From the NCBI GenBank assembly GCA_005240105.1, contig SBAT01000368.1, forward strand, positions 1 to 9,111: DNA of 9,111 nucleotides, in the 5' to 3' direction. Positions 1 through 6,713 of this stretch are shown here, piece after piece. Under the pieces are notes generated by a model. The model made no database searches and was not told where the DNA came from. It saw only the letters and a list, made by a program, of their open reading frames with translations. Numbering within the stretch: position 1 is the stretch's first letter; every line of letters starts with the position of its first letter. A program made the translations under genes and the position numbers. Source of the stretch: Chloroflexota bacterium (GTDB taxonomy: Bacteria > Cyanobacteriota > Vampirovibrionia > Obscuribacterales > Obscuribacteraceae).

Positions 1-826
1 CAGCTAACAGGAAAAGTGTTCCAATCGTGCCGTAAATGATCCCAACATCGGCAGTTGATATTCCTAAGCCGCCTTTATCAACGGCATCAAGAAGGAATGG
101 CTGAGCCATTTTCAACATGAAGGCATCGCCTAATCTGAAAGTCAATATGTACAAAACAATGGCGACAATGCTCTGCTGTTGAAAGTAAGTATGGAATACC
201 CTGACAAATACTTTGGTTGACAATCCGCTAGTTGTAGCTGATGCCGGGTGCGGCAAATAGAAAGCGTGGAAAAGTGCTAGCAATAGGAATAACACGGCGC
301 AAGCAACATAGGTTATGGACCAGCCGGTGGCAATGCCGAGAGTTTCACCGAGCTTGCCTGCCAAGTAAACCAGACCGCCTGCACCTAATAGCATGGCAAC
401 TTTGTAAGCTGCTCCTCGAATCCCGACATAAGCGGCTTGTTTTGATAGAGGCAACGAATCCATGTAGAAGCCGTCGATGGCAATATCTTGCGTGGCGGAG
501 GCAAAACCGATGGCGATAAAGATAATGGCTGCCACCCAAAGAGCTTGAGGGACTAAAGTCCCTGCTGCTAAGAGTCCGCAGAGCACAGCCAAAATTAAAT
601 GGCATCTGACAATCCAATGGCGCTTACTACTTATGAGATCAACGAGAGGACCCCAGAGGAACTTGATCACCCATGGTAATTGAAACCAGCTTGTCAAGCC
701 GATTAGTTCGTTAGTCAGCCCGAGATTTTTGAAAAAGACAACCGACATGCTGTTGACGATCGTGTAGGGAAGTCCCTCGGCTAGATACAGCGTAGGTATA
801 TAAATGCTGGGCTTTTTCTCACTCAC
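1..826 (-). CDS. AmpG-like (PAT family) MFS permease, N-terminal part
   Basis: This is an inner-membrane major facilitator permease of the AmpG/SLC33 (peptide-acetyl-CoA-drug transporter) type. Family members import muropeptides (AmpG) or move acetyl-CoA or other solutes; the substrate here is not known. Reading down from 826 gives 275 open codons plus one base with no stop before the window edge, so the C-terminal part lies outside. Visible hallmarks are a GLPY motif near residues 18-21, a loop 2-3 signature WGPLVD (58-63) and the strongly family-typical ATQDIAIDGF (111-120). Hydrophobic helices alternate throughout. The start is a GTG at 826-824: an in-frame TAA lies four codons upstream (838-836) and the next in-frame ATG is 26 codons in, inside a conserved region. 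No clear Shine-Dalgarno is seen. A weak TAAGAT -10-like box at 838-833 would put the transcript start close to the GTG, so a leaderless mRNA is possible. Family confident, substrate not. Confidence 0.85.
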   Translation of the reverse strand, partial: MSEKKPSIYIPTLYLAEGLPYTIVNSMSVVFFKNLGLTNELIGLTSWFQLPWVIKFLWGPLVDLISSKRHWIVRCHLILAVLCGLLAAGTLVPQALWVAAIIFIAIGFASATQDIAIDGFYMDSLPLSKQAAYVGIRGAAYKVAMLLGAGGLVYLAGKLGETLGIATGWSITYVACAVLFLLLALFHAFYLPHPASATTSGLSTKVFVRVFHTYFQQQSIVAIVLYILTFRLGDAFMLKMAQPFLLDAVDKGGLGISTADVGIIYGTIGTLFLLA

Positions 827-876
827 GCGCCAATCTTAACAGAACTATGTAATACTGAGTCAGCTCATTTGCTCTA

Positions 877-1047
877 CTTTGTCATTTCGACTGGAGCTCT
901 GAAGGCGCGGAATGGAGAAATCTTCCGCATGTTTACTCGCACCTGTGATCACTAGCATCACCGGATGGTTACGGAAGATCTCTCCACTCCCTCGCGGAGA
1001 CTGCCCCGAGCGAAGTCGAAGGGCTCAGTTGGTCGAGATGACAAAAT
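877..1047. repeat. Dispersed palindromic repeat, copy 1 (GTCATTTCGAC subtype)
   Basis: This is a long imperfect inverted repeat in the gap between the divergent permease and methyltransferase genes. The outer arms TTTGTCATTTCGAC (878-891) and GTCGAGATGACAAA (1032-1045) pair at 13 of 14 positions. The inner arms TGGAGAAATCTTCCG (913-927) and CGGAAGATCTCTCCA (972-986) pair at 14 of 15. The segments between them match less well, and a roughly 44-nt unpaired centre remains (928-971). The layout is that of the other two copies in the window, but the sequence differs (TTTCGAC instead of TTCYGAGC), so this is a second subtype of the same general repeat class. There is no coding capacity for a transposase, so it is a non-autonomous, REP/MITE-like element. 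Its right edge lies about 35 nt before the methyltransferase start codon. Confidence 0.85.
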
Positions 1048-1079
1048 GGGTTTTATTGTACTGATACATAAGGAGTGTC

Positions 1080-1868
1080 ATGCCAGACGATAAGTTGTCC
1101 GGTCAAAGCTTTGATCCAAAGGGACGCTTTACCGGACTTGCTCAAATTTATGCCAAGGCTCGCCCGACCTATCCGGAGGCGGCCATTGATTTCATTGTTG
1201 AAAAATGTGGTTTGAATGCCGACTCATTGCTGGTGGATGTAGGCTGCGGCACAGGCATTTCTTCACGTCTTTTTGCCGAGCGCAAGATACCTACACTCGG
1301 CATCGATCCAAATGATGATATGCGCAAAGAAGCCATCGACGAGAACAGCGAGCAAAGAATGGAATGGCTGTCATACATTTGTGCATCGTCTGAAAATACC
1401 GGACTGCAGGATGGTGTTGCGGATGCAGTTTTGGCCGCACAGGCTTTTCACTGGTTTAAACCGGAGCCGACCTTGAAAGAATTCGTGCGTATTCTTAAAC
1501 CTTCTGGCTGGTGCATTCTTATGTGGAATGAACGAGATGACAGGGATGACTTCACGCGTCAGTATTCGGACATTTTGCATGCCGTGCCCGGTGCAAGGTC
1601 TGTTGAAGTAAAGCGAGGAGAATCCGGCAATGATTTGCTGAATAGCCCTCTTTTCCATGACGCCGGTAAAGTCGATTTTGAAAACCAGCAGGAAATGGAT
1701 GAGCAAGGACTTTTGGGGCGGGCATCATCTGCGTCTTATGTGCCTAAAGCTGGTGAGGATTTTGTAAAGCTGATGGAAGCGCTTAAGTCTCTGTTTGCTA
1801 AAAAACAACGCGATGATCTTGTAGTTATGAAATACACTACTTCAGTCTATTTTGCTCAACGGAATTAG
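1080..1868 (+). CDS. Class I SAM-dependent methyltransferase
   Basis: This cytoplasmic methyltransferase of 262 residues transfers a methyl group from S-adenosylmethionine to an unidentified, probably small, acceptor. The Rossmann SAM-binding motif I is VDVGCGTG (52-59), with an acidic residue after strand 2 at Asp76 (GIDPN). The family-typical AAQAFHWF (119-126) and RILKPSGWCILMWN (137-150) follow as motifs IV and V/VI. The N-terminal block with YAKARPTYP (24-32) and the closing TTSVYFAQ (253-260) match the subgroup of about 250-260 residues that resembles yeast Tmt1/Crg1-like enzymes, so the protein looks full length. The ATG is supported by AAGGAG at 1070-1075, four bases upstream. The gene converges on the DoxX gene with a 6-nt gap and has no obvious operon partner. 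A palindromic repeat ends just upstream, so the mRNA leader probably contains part of it. Fold is certain, acceptor unknown. Confidence 0.9.
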   Translation: MPDDKLSGQSFDPKGRFTGLAQIYAKARPTYPEAAIDFIVEKCGLNADSLLVDVGCGTGISSRLFAERKIPTLGIDPNDDMRKEAIDENSEQRMEWLSYICASSENTGLQDGVADAVLAAQAFHWFKPEPTLKEFVRILKPSGWCILMWNERDDRDDFTRQYSDILHAVPGARSVEVKRGESGNDLLNSPLFHDAGKVDFENQQEMDEQGLLGRASSASYVPKAGEDFVKLMEALKSLFAKKQRDDLVVMKYTTSVYFAQRN

Positions 1869-1874
1869 AATTAG

Positions 1875-2351
1875 TTATCTAGCTTTATTTGTTATCTCAA
1901 GCTTTTCGCTGCCAGGGCTGCAATTATTTTTCTGTTTCCGCCCAAATATCAGCGCATCAAGTGAAAAGCGTCCGGGTCCGACTAACAGTAATGTAAGAGC
2001 GATTGCCAAATAGCCTAGAGCTGGTTCAAATGATCCTTCACGTCCAACAAATGGATCACCCTTGGACATATGAAACTGCACTGCTACTGCCATTGTCGAT
2101 ACAAGTCCAAGTGAGGCAAGTGGTGTTAGCAAGCCCAGTACCCATGCAATTCCACCGCCAAACTCGGAGATAGCGGCAAGTGCTTGAAAAATGCTCGGTA
2201 TGCCACTGTCAGCGCCCATCCAGGAAAATGGTTCTTGGATCTTGGAATATCCGTGCACTATCATTGCCGACCCTGCCACTAAACGCAGCAAAAGTAGTCC
2301 TATTGATCCCTTTGTGTCTATCTGGTTATAGAAAAGAGCTTTTTTAAACAT
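1875..2351 (-). CDS. DoxX family membrane protein
   Basis: This inner-membrane protein of 158 residues has four predicted helices, at about 17-35, 54-74, 76-94 and 109-125, the standard DoxX layout. The first helix carries LLLRLVAGSAMIVHGYSKI, close to the family signature (LLRLxxGxxxxxHGxxKL). FGGGIAWVLGLLTPLAS (64-80) is the second typical block. DoxX proteins have been linked to quinone-related or oxidative-stress functions in some bacteria, but most have no proven activity, and none can be assigned here. I chose the ATG at 2351-2349 because GAAGGA (2363-2358) precedes it by six bases. A GTG 33 bases upstream (2384) is in frame but has no ribosome site and adds a polar, non-conserved stretch. 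The gene is divergent from the phosphatase gene and convergent with the methyltransferase. The C-terminal tail (140-158) is polar. Confidence 0.88.
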   Translation of the reverse strand: MFKKALFYNQIDTKGSIGLLLLRLVAGSAMIVHGYSKIQEPFSWMGADSGIPSIFQALAAISEFGGGIAWVLGLLTPLASLGLVSTMAVAVQFHMSKGDPFVGREGSFEPALGYLAIALTLLLVGPGRFSLDALIFGRKQKNNCSPGSEKLEITNKAR

Positions 2352-2357
2352 AACTGT

Positions 2358-2363
2358 TCCTTC
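2358..2363 (-). promoter_or_regulatory. Shine-Dalgarno site that sets the DoxX start
   Basis: GAAGGA reads on the minus strand six bases before the ATG at 2351. It favours this ATG over the in-frame GTG at 2384, which has no purine-rich site in front. Confidence 0.6.
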
Positions 2364-2392
2364 GGAAATGAGCGACTCTGACACACTGCAAT

Positions 2393-2444
2393 TGAGTAAT
2401 CATAAAGCTCTTACTTCCAAACATGCTAAGAAATCTGAGTAATC
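2393..2444 (+). repeat. Pair of 9-bp direct repeats in divergent promoter region
   Basis: TGAGTAATC occurs at 2393-2401 and again, identical, at 2436-2444. The spacing is 43 bp, close to four helical turns. Both copies are in the 146-bp gap between the divergent DoxX and phosphatase genes. They could be a pair of transcription factor sites; two chance copies of a 9-mer cannot be excluded. Confidence 0.3.
2399..2404 (-). promoter_or_regulatory. Candidate -10 box for the DoxX gene
   Basis: TATGAT on the minus strand matches the sigma-70 -10 consensus at five of six positions and lies about 48 nt before the DoxX ATG. No good -35 hexamer is found at 16-18 bp (the best is TTAGCA at about 19 bp), so this is only a candidate. 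One copy of a 9-bp direct repeat (TGAGTAATC on the plus strand, 2393-2401) overlaps it. Confidence 0.3.
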
Positions 2445-2497
2445 CGCGAAATAATTTAGTCGAAAAACGGGCATGAGAATACTGGGTAGGAGATTCA

Positions 2498-2983
2498 ATG
2501 CTAAAAGACAAAGTGGCTATTGACATCAGAAATTTCAAAAAGGTAAACGATTGGCTCTATCGGGGCGGGCAGCCAGAGGAGTCTCAGTACCAGTCATTGG
2601 CCGATATGGGCATTAAAACCGTCATAAACCTGCGCTCAACGAAGAAGCTAATCGAAATGGAAAGGGACATTGTCGAAAAGCTGGGAATGCAGTTTGAAAG
2701 CATTCCGATGACGTATGTGAAAAGCCCAACCTACAAGGAAGTGAAGCGCTTCTTGCAAATAGTCGATGACCCGGAAAAGCGACCAATTTTTGTGCATTGC
2801 CTGCATGGCGCAGATAGGACAGGAATCCTCTGCGGCATATTTCGCATGCTGCGCGAAGGGTGGGATGTCAAAGATGCTTTCGCTGAAATGCGGGCCAGTG
2901 GCTGGCATCAGCTGTGGATGTTTCATTATGAATTCGTTATTTCTGCCTATGGATTGCTAATCCGTAAGGGCTTTATCAAGTAA
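2498..2983 (+). CDS. Dual-specificity/tyrosine phosphatase-like protein
   Basis: This cytoplasmic cysteine-dependent phosphatase has 161 residues and no signal peptide. The catalytic P-loop is HCLHGADRTG (100-109), giving nucleophile Cys101 and phosphate-binding Arg107 in the CX5R arrangement. The N-terminal part, with LYRGGQP (20-26) followed by LADMGIKTVINLR (34-46), is the usual opening of compact bacterial DSP-like enzymes of the COG2453 or Siw14-like kind. Residues 132-147 are aromatic-rich, also common in this group. Members act on phosphotyrosine/phosphoserine, inositol (pyro)phosphates or other phosphoesters; the substrate cannot be read from this sequence. The ATG has AGGAG at 2488-2492 five bases upstream. 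The gene is divergent from DoxX. Aconitase follows on the same strand after 80 nt, so co-transcription is possible, but a separate start for aconitase is as likely. No partner kinase is in view. Confidence 0.87.
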   Translation: MLKDKVAIDIRNFKKVNDWLYRGGQPEESQYQSLADMGIKTVINLRSTKKLIEMERDIVEKLGMQFESIPMTYVKSPTYKEVKRFLQIVDDPEKRPIFVHCLHGADRTGILCGIFRMLREGWDVKDAFAEMRASGWHQLWMFHYEFVISAYGLLIRKGFIK

Positions 2984-2990
2984 TTGGCGG

Positions 2991-2996
2991 TAAAAT
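2991..2996 (+). promoter_or_regulatory. Candidate -10 box upstream of aconitase
   Basis: TAAAAT matches the sigma-70 -10 consensus at five of six positions and would start a transcript near 3003, about 60 nt before the aconitase ATG. The -35 region is poor (TTATCA at 2973-2978 is only 12 bp away), so an activator or read-through from the phosphatase gene would be needed. Confidence 0.25.
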
Positions 2997-3011
2997 AGAC
3001 CTGTTGTGGAA

Positions 3012-3025
3012 TTGCCGGTCGGCAA
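3012..3025. promoter_or_regulatory. Palindrome in the aconitase leader
   Basis: TTGCCG-GT-CGGCAA is a perfect 6-bp inverted repeat with a 2-base centre, between the candidate -10 box and the aconitase start. As DNA it has the symmetry of an operator for a dimeric regulator; as RNA it would form a short hairpin with a 5-bp stem and 4-base loop. No T tract follows, so it is not a standard terminator for the phosphatase gene. Confidence 0.35.
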
Positions 3026-3063
3026 GTCCCAAAAGTTGTATTACTGACAAACGAGAGATCATC

Positions 3064-5337
3064 ATGACGTTTTTCAATATCAATGACATCAAAAATGTAT
3101 ATAAGAGCTTACCTGCAAAGCATGAGGACGCTCGCAAGCGTCTGAAGCATCCTTTGACGCTGACCGAGAAGATTCTTACTTCTCACCTGGATAGATGGCC
3201 CGAAGAGGGTTTGAAACGTGGTGATACATACACCTTCTTGCGTCCTGACCGCGTAGCCATGCAAGATGCCACAGCGCAGATGGCTCTGTTGCAATTTATG
3301 CAAGCGAAATTGAAGCGCGTGGCAGTGCCGACGACGGTTCATTGTGACCACTTAATTCTGGCCCGTGTTGGCGCTGATAAGGATTTAGAAAATGCTTTGT
3401 CGGAAAACGCTGAGGTATACAACTTCCTGAGAACAGCCAGCGAAAAGCACGGTATTGGCTTCTGGAAGCCGGGTGCCGGTATTATTCACCAGGTAGTGCT
3501 GGAACAATACGCATTTCCGGGTGGCATGATGATTGGGACTGACTCGCATACTCCTAATGCCGGTGGCTTAGGCATGGTGGCCATCGGAGTTGGCGGTGCT
3601 GACGCTGTTGACGTGATGGCGGGCGAGCCATGGGGCGTCCGCTGGCCAAAAGTAATTGGTGTGAAATTAACCGGCAAGTTGAACGGTTGGACTTCCCCGA
3701 AGGATGTAATTCTCAAGTTGGCTGGTATTTTGACGGTCGCCGGTGGGACTGGTGCCATTATTGAATACTTTGGACCAGGCACTAAGTCCATTAGCTGTAC
3801 AGGCAAGGGCACTATCACAAACATGGGTGCTGAACTTGGTGCTACCTGTTCGATATTCCCATTCGATGACAGAATGTCCACCTATCTGAAAGCTACACGC
3901 AGAGCCGATGTAGCCAAGTTGGCCGAAGAGTATGCGGAATTCCTCGTTGCCGATCCGGAAGTAGAGAAAGATCCTAAGGCGTTCTACGATCAAATAGTAG
4001 AAATCGATTTAGATAAATTGGAACCATATGTTGTTGGTCCTCACACGCCGGACTTGGCCAGACCAATTTCAGAGTTCGCTCGCGAAGTAAAAGAAAAAGG
4101 TTTCCCTGAAAAACTTGCTTACGCTTTGATTGGTAGCTGCACCAACTCTTCTTATGAAGATATGAGCCGTGCGGCAAATGTTGCCGAACAAGCCAAGGAA
4201 GCCGGTATTAAGGTCAAGTGTGGATTCCTCATTACGCCTGGTTCTGAACAAATCAATCAGACAATCAAGCGTGATGGACAATTGGAAGCCCTTACAAGTA
4301 TTGGTGGCACTGTGCTGGCTAATGCTTGTGGGCCATGTATTGGACAATGGAAGCGTGAAGACATTAAGCAGGGTGAGACCAACTCGATCATCACCTCGTT
4401 TAACCGCAACTTCCCGCGCCGCAATGATGCCAATCCAAACACGTTGGCCTTTATTGGTAGCCCGGAAATAGTTACGGCCTTTGCTCTTGCCGGATCGCTT
4501 GCCTTCAATCCCTTGAAGGATCAGCTTGAAGCATCCGGTGGCAAGAAGATTACTTTGACACCACCTGAAGCGCCGGAATTGCCGGAACATGGCTTTATCA
4601 GCGAGGATTCAGGCTATATTGCTCCAGCGGATAATGGCGACAAAGTATCTGTTGCCGTTAAACCTGATAGCGGCAGGCTGCAATTGCTCGAGCCATTTAC
4701 ACCATGGGATGGCAAAGACTTTGATAAGCTGCCGGTTATTTTGAAAGCTGTCGGCAAATGTACAACCGATCACATTTCACCAGCTGGTGCGTGGTTGAGT
4801 TTCCGTGGACATTTGGACAAGATTAGCGACAACATGTTTACCGGTGCCAACAATGCTTTTGCCAAAGAACCAGGTTCTGGTTTTGATGTGCTGGATGGAA
4901 CGGAAAAGCCGCTTCCAGCTATTGCTCGTCATTACAAGGCTGAGCATATGGGTTGGATTGCCATCGGTGATCAAAACTATGGTGAAGGCTCAAGCCGTGA
5001 GCACGCTGCTATGTCGCCACGATTTCTTGGCTGTAAGGCAGTGATTGCTCGTAGCTTTGCTCGTATCCATGAGACCAATTTGAAGAAGCAGGGAATACTT
5101 GCCTTCACCTTCAGCGATCCGAAAGACTATGAGCTAATCGAAGCGAAGGACCGTCTGACCATTGTTGGTCTGGAAGAAATTGCGCCAAATAGTCTTGTGG
5201 AAGTAATTATTCAGAAGGCTGATGGCTCAGTGAAGAAGATCAACGTGAAGCACACGATGACCGAAGAGCAGATAGGCTGGTTCCGCGCCGGCTCAGCACT
5301 CAACCTCATCCGCCAGCGTCAAGAGATGAAGGTGTAG
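3064..5337 (+). CDS. Aconitate hydratase, mitochondrial-type
   Basis: Aconitase interconverts citrate and isocitrate via cis-aconitate in the TCA cycle, using a cytoplasmic [4Fe-4S] cluster. The 757 residues match the short mitochondrial-type class (about 750-780), not AcnA/IRP (about 890) or AcnB (about 865). Cluster ligands are Cys359 in IGSCTNSS and Cys422 and Cys425 in ANACGPCIG, matching pig Cys358/421/424. Active-site blocks are VHCDH (92-96), GTDSHTPNAGG (158-168), FNRNFPRRND (446-455) and GEGSSREHAA (640-649) with the catalytic serine at 643 and Arg645. Domains 1-3 fill about 1-500, then the linker and swivelling domain 4. The ATG at 3064 starts the conserved region with GAGAG at 3053-3057. 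An in-frame TTG at 3004 would add 20 residues unlike the family and would begin before the leader palindrome. No other TCA gene is adjacent. All catalytic residues checked are present. Confidence 0.97.
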   Translation: MTFFNINDIKNVYKSLPAKHEDARKRLKHPLTLTEKILTSHLDRWPEEGLKRGDTYTFLRPDRVAMQDATAQMALLQFMQAKLKRVAVPTTVHCDHLILARVGADKDLENALSENAEVYNFLRTASEKHGIGFWKPGAGIIHQVVLEQYAFPGGMMIGTDSHTPNAGGLGMVAIGVGGADAVDVMAGEPWGVRWPKVIGVKLTGKLNGWTSPKDVILKLAGILTVAGGTGAIIEYFGPGTKSISCTGKGTITNMGAELGATCSIFPFDDRMSTYLKATRRADVAKLAEEYAEFLVADPEVEKDPKAFYDQIVEIDLDKLEPYVVGPHTPDLARPISEFAREVKEKGFPEKLAYALIGSCTNSSYEDMSRAANVAEQAKEAGIKVKCGFLITPGSEQINQTIKRDGQLEALTSIGGTVLANACGPCIGQWKREDIKQGETNSIITSFNRNFPRRNDANPNTLAFIGSPEIVTAFALAGSLAFNPLKDQLEASGGKKITLTPPEAPELPEHGFISEDSGYIAPADNGDKVSVAVKPDSGRLQLLEPFTPWDGKDFDKLPVILKAVGKCTTDHISPAGAWLSFRGHLDKISDNMFTGANNAFAKEPGSGFDVLDGTEKPLPAIARHYKAEHMGWIAIGDQNYGEGSSREHAAMSPRFLGCKAVIARSFARIHETNLKKQGILAFTFSDPKDYELIEAKDRLTIVGLEEIAPNSLVEVIIQKADGSVKKINVKHTMTEEQIGWFRAGSALNLIRQRQEMKV

Positions 5338-5340
5338 AAC

Positions 5341-5519
5341 CTTTGTCATTCTGAGCTCTATTTACTTTGTCATTCCGAGCGAAGGATGCTCTGCATCCGA
5401 AGTCGAGGAATCTGCCGCGACGAAACCTGTTCGAGTTAATCTACTCGAGCGTAGACGAGCTACGGCAGATTCCTCGCTTTGCTCGGAATGACAAAAGAAG
5501 AAAGCTCGGAATGACAAAG
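5341..5519. repeat. Dispersed palindromic repeat, copy 2 (nested double palindrome)
   Basis: Two inverted repeats are nested. The outer arms CTTTGTCATTCTGAGCT (5341-5357) and AGCTCGGAATGACAAAG (5503-5519) pair at 16 of 17 positions. Inside lies a complete element, about 5365-5497. Its outer arms TTTGTCATTCCGAGCGAAG (5367-5385) and CTTTGCTCGGAATGACAAA (5477-5495) pair at 18 of 19, and its inner arms CGAGGAATCTGCCG (5404-5417) and CGGCAGATTCCTCG (5463-5476) pair perfectly. The left arm carries an extra 19 bases (5385-5403) with a small hairpin GGATGC-TCT-GCATCC (5384-5398). The tip holds two further hairpins, TCGAGT/ACTCGA (5431-5448) and CGTAG/CTACG (5450-5464). It fills the gap between the convergent aconitase and hydrolase genes, starting 3 bp after one stop and ending 5 bp before the other, and could serve as a terminator for both strands. 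Confidence 0.92.
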
Positions 5520-5524
5520 CGAAT

Positions 5525-6709
5525 CTAGTTAACTCGCGGAGCCCTTATCGGCACGCTGAATGAGTTGCCTAACCACGTCTCAACCAGTCGGATAGTCTTA
5601 TCATCAAATTGTCCTTCTTCAAGCATGACGTGCTCTCTTTGACCGAGAATGAAAAGATCTTTTCTAGTTGAAGGAACATCATTGAATAATTCAACTGTCC
5701 CTTTGCGTTTCATGAGTTCGTCGTCGCCGCCGTGAAGGAAAAGTACGGGTAGAGTTTGAATCTCCTTGGCAGATGTATTGGTTTTGCCCATAAATTTTTG
5801 AAATTTCAAAAGCTCCTTAGGCGCTAGCTCAAGCCTTACCAGAGGATCGCTTTTCCACTTGTCCCAGAGTTTGCTGTTTGATGTGGCCATCTGCAAAAGT
5901 TCGTCTCCCCATTCGACTCTTTTATTTGGACGCAACAAGAGTCTTGGTGCGACTTTTAAATCCATTTTCCCCTGTTTGTAGCGAATATCTCCCGGTGCTG
6001 AGGCAATAATTCCAGAAATTTCTTTTTGGTAGAGTGCGCCCGACTGAATGGCTATTGCGCCACCCATGGATTCGCCTATTAAAACAATTGGCACTTTTGG
6101 ATATTTTGTCTTAATCAGTTTGATAAGTTGACCAATGTCGGAGACGGATGCCTCAAAATCCAGAGTCTTGTCCGTCTGCAGGTAACGTCCAAAACCGCGC
6201 GCATCGACGGAAAACGTTGGGTAACCTTTACGGCACAAGCGTCGCCCAAGATCTTCGAAGGCTTCACTGTACAAACCAAATCCATGCACACAGATGAGCA
6301 CTGCTTTCGTTGGTGCGCCCGATGAAATCCAGGAGCTGAAATAGCTAGGTTTGTTGTAGTCTGCTTGTTTTATTGAAGATTCTTGAGCGATTGGCTGGTT
6401 TAGCGCAGATTCAGTTGGACCACTTGGCACCGCAGGAGCAAAAGCTATTGTTGTCGGCTTGTCTGAATTTGCTTGTGCTTTATCAAGTGGTTGTTTCGAC
6501 TGACTGGCATCACCTTGCGATGTTTTGACCAGCTTTTGACCATCCTGGACTTGAGAGTCAGGTGTTGCGGTGGTAACACTTGTGTTAGTTTCGGTTTTTA
6601 TTGTTTGAACTTTAGATTCATGATGCAGATAAAGGAAGCCTGCACCAAGCGCAATCCCGATAAGAAAGGCAATGCCGGTCTGAATTGTTGATTTCTTGCC
6701 TGCATCCAT
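5525..6709 (-). CDS. Membrane-anchored alpha/beta hydrolase with long linker
   Basis: This 394-residue serine hydrolase resembles monoacylglycerol lipase/serine aminopeptidase S33-like proteins. Residues 12-28 form one hydrophobic segment after Lys5-Lys6, so the positive-inside rule predicts a signal anchor with the rest in the periplasm. Residues 30-118 are a Ser/Thr/Gln/Asp-rich, probably disordered linker. The catalytic domain runs from about 120 to 385: oxyanion region CVHGFGLYSEAF (140-151), nucleophile elbow GESMGG with Ser214, acid in HGGDDEL (Asp330 likely), and His360 in REHVMLEEG. The triad is complete; the substrate (ester, lipid or peptide) is unknown. It is the last gene of a three-gene operon. 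Its ATG lies 4 nt after the stop of the upstream hydrolase and lacks a clear ribosome site, which suggests translational coupling. The two hydrolases differ too much to be a recent duplication. The linker is longer than usual for such anchored enzymes. Confidence 0.88.
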   Translation of the reverse strand: MDAGKKSTIQTGIAFLIGIALGAGFLYLHHESKVQTIKTETNTSVTTATPDSQVQDGQKLVKTSQGDASQSKQPLDKAQANSDKPTTIAFAPAVPSGPTESALNQPIAQESSIKQADYNKPSYFSSWISSGAPTKAVLICVHGFGLYSEAFEDLGRRLCRKGYPTFSVDARGFGRYLQTDKTLDFEASVSDIGQLIKLIKTKYPKVPIVLIGESMGGAIAIQSGALYQKEISGIIASAPGDIRYKQGKMDLKVAPRLLLRPNKRVEWGDELLQMATSNSKLWDKWKSDPLVRLELAPKELLKFQKFMGKTNTSAKEIQTLPVLFLHGGDDELMKRKGTVELFNDVPSTRKDLFILGQREHVMLEEGQFDDKTIRLVETWLGNSFSVPIRAPRVN

Positions 6710-6713
6710 GTCG

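Noticed and set aside
548..563. Palindrome AGGGACT-AA-AGTCCCT inside the permease gene
   Set aside because: It encodes an ordinary membrane-protein stretch (GTLVPQ), and with no matching site elsewhere in the window it is most simply chance.
241..617. Open frames on both strands overlapping the permease gene
   Set aside because: They are shadows in other frames. The true minus-strand frame from 826 shows continuous AmpG-type sequence and membrane helices.
1038..1065. ATGACA at the repeat edges as a -35 box for the downstream genes
   Set aside because: With normal spacing the -10 would fall just before or in the ribosome site and has poor sequence in both cases, so a promoter starting at the repeat edge is unlikely.
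2352..2384. GTG start 11 codons upstream for DoxX
   Set aside because: No Shine-Dalgarno precedes it, and the ATG at 2351 has GAAGGA at ideal spacing with the family-like N-terminus.
3004..3063. TTG-initiated extension of aconitase
   Set aside because: The added 20 residues do not resemble the family and span the leader palindrome; the ATG at 3064 fits the usual N-terminus.
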